Shown here: piece by piece, positions 57,958 to 64,000 of the stretch
Layout of the letters: each line of letters starts with the position of its first letter
Position numbering within the stretch: position 1 is the first letter of the stretch
Source: Avena insularis
Taxonomy: Eukaryota > Streptophyta > Magnoliopsida > Poales > Poaceae
DNA: 64,000 nt
Assembly (NCBI GenBank): GCA_023614405.1
Contig: CM042694.1
Location: 480,039,392 to 480,103,391, forward strand
Direction: 5' to 3'
The notes under the pieces: model-generated
The model's database searches: none
Told to the model about the DNA's origin: nothing
What the model saw: the letters and a program-made list of their open reading frames with translations, nothing else
Program-made: the position numbers and the translations under genes

Positions 57958-59586
57958 ATGACTCGTGGAAACCAAGGAGGGAGCAGCTTGTCGCAAGACC
58001 CAATGCTGCAGATCTTGCAGAAACTCATCGCAGATAGGGAAGCAAGCAGGGTAGAGCGCCAAGCTAACTTAGCAACACTGCAGCAGATCGCCCAGATGGC
58101 TCTCAACAACCAGAACCATGGAAACCAGGATCACCATGGATCCAAACTCAAAAACTTCCAGAATACCAATCCCCCAATCTTCAACCAAGCTGAAAACCCA
58201 CTAGATGTTGATGACTGGTTACAGACAATGGAAAACAACTTAGAAGTTGCAAGAGTTGATGACAGCGAGAAAGTTCTCTTCGCCACCCACTATCTGGCGG
58301 GAGATGCAAGAGCTTGGTGGACTAGTATCCGTAACATGAACCATGGTCAAGTGATGACATGGGAAGCCTTCAAAGTTAAGTTCAGTCGCACCCATGTGCC
58401 GCAAGGTCTAGTCAACAGAATGAGGGATGAGTTTCGCGACTTGAAGCAAGGCAGAATGACTATGGTGGAATACCGTGATAGATTCCTATCGCTTGCCAGA
58501 TATGCACCTGATGAGATCAACATGGAGGCCAAGAAGAAGGAGATATTCTTGAATGGACTGCATGATGAGATGCAGACTGTCCTTGTCAACATCCGCTTCG
58601 AGGATCTCGAAGAGCTAGTCGACTCTGCCATTCAGATGGAAGGGAAGATTAACCAGGAAAACGACAACCGCAAACATCGTATGATGCAGCAATCAGGATC
58701 CAGCAGTCACCAGAAGTACCGTCCCAACCCCTCACCAGGATATGCACCAAGGAGCAACCAACCCCCAATGTCTCGCCCAAGCTACCCCAACCATAGAGGA
58801 GGCAATGTGAAGTCCGGAGGAAACAATCACAACTCCGGCAATGCCAACAACTTCAACCGTGCACCTCCCAAGAGCAACAACAACAACAACACTGCACCCA
58901 GAACTGGCAGCAATGTTGTGCCTATCGCAGCAAAGGACAAGTCCCAGATCACTTGTTTCGAGTGTGGAGTGAAGGGGCACTATTCCAATGAGTGTCCCAA
59001 GAATACTACCGCCACTGCCAATGTGAATGCCCCAGCTCAACAGCAGTGTCGTGTTCAACCAGGGAGAAGATTTGCCCTAGGAAACCCTCACAACCGCAAT
59101 GGTCGTCTCTTCCACATGAACGCCGAAGAATCCCAAGAAGCGCCAGATGTAGTGCTGGGTATGTTTTCTGTCAACTCAGTTTTAGCAAGAGTATTGATTG
59201 ATTCAGGAGCATCGCATTCATTTGTCACCAAAGAATTTGCATGCACTAGTAAGATTCATCCAACCAACTTGAAGCATGTCATGATAGTTCAAATCCCCGG
59301 TTCAAATACAAAAGCTAGAAAAAATTGCAAAGTTGTGCCTATCAGAATACATGGGATAGATTTTTATGCCAACCTTATAGTACTTGGAACCAAAGGATTG
59401 GAAGTAGTACTAGGTATGGACTGGATGTCAAGGCATAAAGGACTGATAGACTGTGCTAAGAAAGCCACCACCATGACCAATATCTCTGGAGTCACAGTAG
59501 AGCATATCCGAAACCTTACCTCGTCAATTCAAGTGCAACAAGAGTCTAGCCCTACCCACCATAGACTAAGTAAGAGTAGTTTGTGA
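57958..59586 (+). CDS. gag: Gag and aspartic protease of chromovirus copy B
   Basis: 542 codons from ATG 57958. The capsid domain (about residues 75-230) has [70 protein letters not shown] and ILNGLH-like FLNGLHDEM, typical of Retrotrans_gag. A basic, Asn/Gly-rich stretch (240-320) leads to one CCHC zinc knuckle, [14 protein letters not shown], residues 333-346. The protease has [11 protein letters not shown] with catalytic Asp415 and later [11 protein letters not shown]. The frame ends at TGA 59584, where a shift separates it from the RT sequence (the next frame reads [11 protein letters not shown]). So gag-protease is open but uncoupled from pol. Confidence 0.88.
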   Translation: MTRGNQGGSSLSQDPMLQILQKLIADREASRVERQANLATLQQIAQMALNNQNHGNQDHHGSKLKNFQNTNPPIFNQAENPLDVDDWLQTMENNLEVARVDDSEKVLFATHYLAGDARAWWTSIRNMNHGQVMTWEAFKVKFSRTHVPQGLVNRMRDEFRDLKQGRMTMVEYRDRFLSLARYAPDEINMEAKKKEIFLNGLHDEMQTVLVNIRFEDLEELVDSAIQMEGKINQENDNRKHRMMQQSGSSSHQKYRPNPSPGYAPRSNQPPMSRPSYPNHRGGNVKSGGNNHNSGNANNFNRAPPKSNNNNNTAPRTGSNVVPIAAKDKSQITCFECGVKGHYSNECPKNTTATANVNAPAQQQCRVQPGRRFALGNPHNRNGRLFHMNAEESQEAPDVVLGMFSVNSVLARVLIDSGASHSFVTKEFACTSKIHPTNLKHVMIVQIPGSNTKARKNCKVVPIRIHGIDFYANLIVLGTKGLEVVLGMDWMSRHKGLIDCAKKATTMTNISGVTVEHIRNLTSSIQVQQESSPTHHRLSKSSL

Positions 59587-62463
59587 ATACCCCGACGTAT
59601 TCCCAGATGAATTGTCAGGTATGCCCCTGGATAGGGATATTGAGTTCATTATCGAACTAATCCCCGGAACCGGACCCATAGCCCAGAGACCCTATAGCAT
59701 GAACCCCTCAGAGTTAGTAGAGCTGAAGAAGCAGTTGGATGCCATGTTAGCAACAAGCTTGATTCAACCAAGCGCATCGCCATGGAGATCACCAGTGTTA
59801 TTCGTCGACAAGAAAGATGGAGGCAACCGTTTGTGCACAAATTACAGAAATTTGAATGACGTCACCATCAAAAACAAGTACCCCTTGCCAAAGATAGAGG
59901 ATCTATTTGATCAATTGACTGGAGCTCGGGTATTCTCAAAGATTGATCTTAGGACTGGTTATCACCAACTTAAGGTTCGTGCAACGGATATTACAAAGAC
60001 CGCCTTCACTACTCTCTATGGTTTATACGAGTATACGGTTATGTCTTTTGGATTAACCAATGCCCCTGCTTATTTCATGAATAAGATCTTTATGAATTTC
60101 CTAGATAAGTTTGTAGTTGTGTTTATTGACGACATCCTTATCTACTCCAAGTCAGAAGAAGAGCATGAGCAACATCTGAGAATCATCCTAGAAACCCTGA
60201 GAGAGCATCAGTTATATGCCAAGTTTAGCAAGTGTGAATTTTGGCTGAAAGAAGTAGGATTCCTAGGACATATTGTGTCTGTCGGAGGAGTTTCTGTTGA
60301 TCCCGCCAAGATCAGAGATGTCGAAGCATGGGAAGCCCCAACCACTCAAACCCAAGTCCGTGCCTTTCTCGGATTAGCGGGATACTACCGCAAGTTCGTA
60401 GAAGGATTCTCGAGCATCGCTAGACCCATGACTCAATTATTGAAGAAGGACAAGAAGTTTGAACGGACAGACAAGTGTGAAGCCGGTTTTCAGGAGCTGA
60501 AGAAGAGATTGATATCAGCCCCAATATTGATCATGCCAGACATCAAGAAGCCATTTGATGTATATTGTGATGCATCCAAGATTGGCCTAGGATGTGTATT
60601 GATGCAAGAAGGCAAGGTCATCGCGTATCTGTCTCGGCAACTAAAGCAGCATGAGTAGAACTATCCGACCCATGATCTTGAATTAGCAGCCATAGTTTTG
60701 GCATTGAAGACATGGCGTCATTGTCTGATGGATAATTGCTGTGAGATTTACTCAGATCACAAAAGCTTGAAGTATATTTTCACTCAGAAGGAGCTGAATA
60801 TGAGGCAAAGGAGATGGATAGAGTTAATCAAGGATTATGACCTTGACATTCACTATCACCCCGGCAAAGCCAATGTGGTAGCGGATGCTCTTAGTAGATT
60901 GCCGTGTAGGCTAAACACCATGATCAAGGAGAAGCAGCCCAGTTTGTATGAGGAGTTGGAGCAGTTCAGAATCGAGCTGGTTAGCAAAGGATTCTTAGCT
61001 AGCATTGAACTTCAACCCACTTTGATTAGCCAAATCAAGGAAGCCTAGAAGGGGAATGAAAGTATCGACAGAATCAAACGTCATATTGGTACAGGAAAGG
61101 TACCTAGATTAACTAAAGATGAAGAAGGAGTGTTATGGTACAAAGGACGTATCTGTGTGCCAGCAGATTCGGAGCTGAAGCAAGTTATCATGAAGGAAGC
61201 TCATGATACTCTTTATTCTATCCACCCCGGAGGAAAGAAGATGTATCAAGACCTGAAAGAGCAATTTTGGTGGCACAAGATGAAGAGAGAGATCGGAAGT
61301 TACATCGCCAAGTGTGACATCTGTCAAAGAGTCAAAGCAGAGCATCGAGACCCGGATTTGTTGCAACCATTGCAGATTCCGGAATGGAAATGGGATTCCG
61401 TCAGAATGGACTTTATCACCGGTTTGCCTACTTCTACTAGGGGAAATGACTCAATCTGGGTCATAGTTGATAGACTGTCCAAGCTAGCTCACTTCATACC
61501 TATCAAGACTACCTACCAGAGTGCAAAGCTAGCAGAGTTGTACATTGCTAGGATTGTTAGTCTGCATGGAACCCCCAAGACCATAGTATCAGACCGAGGA
61601 ACCCAGTTTACCTCGAGATTTTGGCAGAAAGTCCAGGAAGGATTGGGAACCAAGTTGAATTTCAGCACCGCTTATCACTCGCAAACTAATGGACAAACCG
61701 AGAGAGTCAACCAGATCCTGGAGGATATGTTAAGAGCTTGTGTGTTAGAGTACGAATCAAAATGGGAAGACTGCCTGCCTTTCGTAGAATTCTCATATAA
61801 CAACAGTTATCAAGCTAGTTTGCAGATGGCACCATTTGAGTTCCTATACAGAAGAAAGTGACGTTCCCCTTTGAATTGGTCGCAAGTAGGAGAGAGTCAG
61901 ATCTTTGGACCCGACATTCTCCGAGAAGCCGAAGAGAAGGTTCACAAAGTCCGTGAGCACCTCAAGACCGCCCAATCCAGACAGAAGAGTTATGCAGACA
62001 AGAGAAGGAGAGACCTGACTTTCAATGTCGGAGATTTTGTATATCTCAAGGTTTCACCATTGCAAGGAACCCAACGCTTTAGTCTGAAAGGAAAGTTAGC
62101 CCCCAGATATATCGGGCCCTTCAAGATTCTGAACCATCAAGGAGAAGTATCGTATCAACTGGAACTACCTGAAGAGATGTAAGCCATCCACAATGTGTTC
62201 CATATCTTGTTACTTCGCAAATGCTTAGAAGTGCCAGAGAAGACTGAAGTTTTCAAGAACATCGATCATAGAGCTGTGGAGATCAACAATGACCTGACCT
62301 ATCGTGAAGTGCCCATCCGTAACTTAGAAGAAGCTTACAGAACCACAAGGACCAGGAGTATCAAGTTTCTCAAGATTCAATGGAGCAACATAGCGAAGAG
62401 GAAGCCACTTGGGAGCGAGAAGATTACATTAGGACAGAATTCCCCGATCTCTTTAGTTCCTAG
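59587..62463 (+). pseudogene. pol: pol of chromovirus copy B: RT, RNase H, integrase, chromodomain
   Basis: Reverse transcriptase begins [20 protein letters not shown] and has [33 protein letters not shown] and the catalytic [10 protein letters not shown] (Asp codons 60128-60133). RNase H shows [43 protein letters not shown] and DALSRL. Integrase has HHCC, MDFITGLP, VSDRGTQF and GQTERVN. Inactivating changes are TAG 60656, TAG 61046, TGA 61859, TAA 62180 and a one-base deletion near 62388 that destroys the chromodomain; copy A has intact codons at all sites where both can be compared. Confidence 0.9.
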
Positions 62464-62474
62464 TTTTCTTTGTA

Positions 62475-62491
62475 AATCTCGGGACGAGATT
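62475..62491. other. 17-nt hairpin before the PPT (chromovirus copy B)
   Basis: Identical to 52876-52892; the PPT AAGGGGGGAAGG follows at 62498-62509. Confidence 0.85.
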
Positions 62492-62511
62492 TTGTTTAAG
62501 GGGGGAAGGTT

Positions 62512-62613
62512 TGTAACATCCCAAAACTTTAATCCAAGATTATTAAGATCCAAATCATAAAAATTAGGGTTAACAAAAACTTTTCCAATTAAAAATATTA
62601 AAGCATTCATATG
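62512..62613 (+). mobile_element. Start of the 3' LTR of chromovirus copy B, interrupted
   Basis: About 105 bases match the start of the LTR at 52913 with one clear difference, then homology ends at 62613-62617 where another LTR begins. The remaining 3.7 kb of this LTR would be expected beyond the insertion, outside the window, unless deleted. Confidence 0.85.
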
Positions 62614-64000
62614 TGTGGCGCCCCGCAAAAACCACTACTAGAAAATCGCTGTGTTTTTGTGCATTGCATCATCATGACCGCATGCTCATGTCATCATGCC
62701 ACATTGCATTTGAGCATCGTCATCATCATGCATGGTTTTTGTCTAAACTATTTTCGAAACGCCTAGTTTTGTTTTCTAAATGTTCCCGCCTTTATTCAAA
62801 TTAAAACTCGGGCCTCCGGAATATTTTGTTTCGTCTACAAACAGATTTCAAACGCCCTGTTTTAAATAAATAAAAGTTTATATTATTTTTGGGAGGCAAC
62901 CAGCCAGGCCCGAAAGCCCGGCCGGCCACCTCCAAACCCTAGTCTAAAAATATCTGGTTCTAATCCTAATTCTACCCAATCCTATCCTACCTAGCCTCCC
63001 TCCACCTCACCCACCCTATCACATCGCGCCTACCACCCGGCCCAAAAGAAAACCCTAGCTAAAACCTGCCCTAAACCCTAGCCCGACCACCCCCCACCTG
63101 TTCCCCCATCCCAGCCGCCACTCCTCTTTTCCCTCTCCCTCCACACCGCCGCCAAAACCACCACCCGGACGCGAGCCACGCCCCGCTCCTGTCTGGGCCC
63201 CATCCCGCTCCACCTGCCCCGCCACCTGACATCGGGTCCCACCCGCGGGAGAGACCCGTCCCCGACCAGGTGCCTCAGGATTTCCCTGTCCCCAGGCCGT
63301 GTCTGCCTCTCTCTCCCTCCTCTCTCTCCCCACCAAAACCCGACGGCGCACCCTCCTCTTGGCTCCGGCCACAGCCCCGCCGCAGCTCTCTGCAGCTCTC
63401 CGTCGCCGGATGCGTCACCTCGTCGGCCTCACGTCTCTGGCGCTCCCGCGGCCTCCCGCCGTCCGCCTCCAGCGCCTCGCCTCCGCTCGCGGTCGTCGCC
63501 CCGCCGAGCCCTACGCCGCCTCCGTTGAGCTTCGCTGTCCCTGATTTCCAGCGCTGCGGCCTCCCTCCTCCGTCCGGCCCGCCTTCCGCTCTGCGTCCCC
63601 TTCGCCAGGGAGCCGTCGCCCTCGCCCCAGCGACCTCGCTGCAGCCCCATCTCCCCCGCCCAGGCTCCGGCCGCCTCGAGCCGCGCCGGCGAATGCCAAC
63701 ACCGGGCTCTGCGGCTCGCGGAAGCGTCATCTCCAAGCCCCATCGCTGGCCTCTAGCCCGCCCAAGCTCGCCTGCATCTGCCGTGCTGCATCATGGACTG
63801 CAAGCTCTATCACGGGCCATCCCCGAGCTTCTCCCGGCCTCTGCACACCTCGGGCCGCCCCACGCCAAGATCCCCCTGACGCCAGGCCGCCTTCACTCGC
63901 GCATCAGCCCTTGTCCCCGACCGCCAAGCGTTCGAGATAACGTCTGCACCACCACAAGGCGTCCGAGAAACATTTTCGTGTCATGTTTTGCTTGTGCCGG
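62614..64000 (+). mobile_element. Start of a further LTR, chromovirus-type (partial)
   Basis: TGTGGCGCCCCGCAAAAACC at the break in the 3' LTR looks like an LTR beginning of the TGTxxCGCCCCG kind seen in grass chromoviruses. 62681-62718 matches the early part of the LARD-type LTR at 37 of 38 positions. From about 62990 it is very C-rich with many short frames, like the GC block of the other chromovirus LTRs; a frame such as 63275-63736 (minus) is considered chance. No TATA box is evident before the window ends. Confidence 0.6.

Noticed and set aside
63055..63743. Arg/Gly-rich and Pro-rich frames at the right edge
   Set aside because: They are explained by extreme C-richness of the LTR; no start context or domain.

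Overview
The window is repeat-filled intergenic DNA from a large-genome grass, most likely a pooid (wheat, barley, oat or ryegrass group). The evidence is the density of nested LTR retrotransposons and LTR ends of the Sabrina/Athila type (TGATACGT...), the Angela/BARE type (minus strand TGAAGGAAATATGCCC...) and the Tekay/Del chromovirus type (TGTAACATCCC...). I found no convincing host gene, tRNA, rRNA, CRISPR array or prokaryotic feature. Family names are recognised by eye and are provisional; boundaries come from LTR ends, primer-binding sites (PBS), polypurine tracts (PPT) and target-site duplications (TSD) read directly.

Layout. 1-3168: 5' LTR and part of the internal region of an Athila-like non-autonomous element (minus strand), inserted into 3169-~8205, the remnant of a Tat-type gypsy element (minus) that carries an antisense intron-containing gene. 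~8206-36720: a decayed Angela-like copia element (minus) split by two complete insertions. The first is a 12.6-kb element with 4.8-kb LTRs and no coding capacity (8371-20954, TSD CCAAT). The second is a 10.9-kb Tat-type gypsy element (22151-33076, TSD GTCAC) with decayed gag-pol on the minus strand and a six-exon antisense gene on the plus strand. 36721-37700: two tandem-repeat arrays. 37700-39103: an inverted third fragment of the 4.8-kb LTR family. 39104-40916: no assignable feature. 40917-44071: LTR and start of gag of a copia-type element, interrupted by a Sabrina-like element (44072-50658) that encodes gag-protease but no polymerase and whose 3' LTR is truncated. 50659-51417: fragment of a related element. 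51418-62613: a compound Tekay-type chromovirus block (integrase fragment, LTR, full internal region, start of 3' LTR). 62614-64000: the start of another LTR that runs off the window.

How the parts work together. The coding elements would supply gag, protease, reverse transcriptase, RNase H and integrase, but every polymerase here is broken by stops, frameshifts or deletions except the integrase-chromodomain fragment at 51422-52864. The non-autonomous elements keep only what a helper must recognise: LTRs, PBS, PPT and conserved hairpins. The most informative patterns are a 17-nt hairpin beside the PPT shared by the non-coding 12.6-kb element and the chromovirus, a spliced antisense gene in the Tat element whose five introns all keep the reading phase, and a pre-gag reading frame in the chromovirus. 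None of these amounts to a clearly new biological system, but each can be tested.
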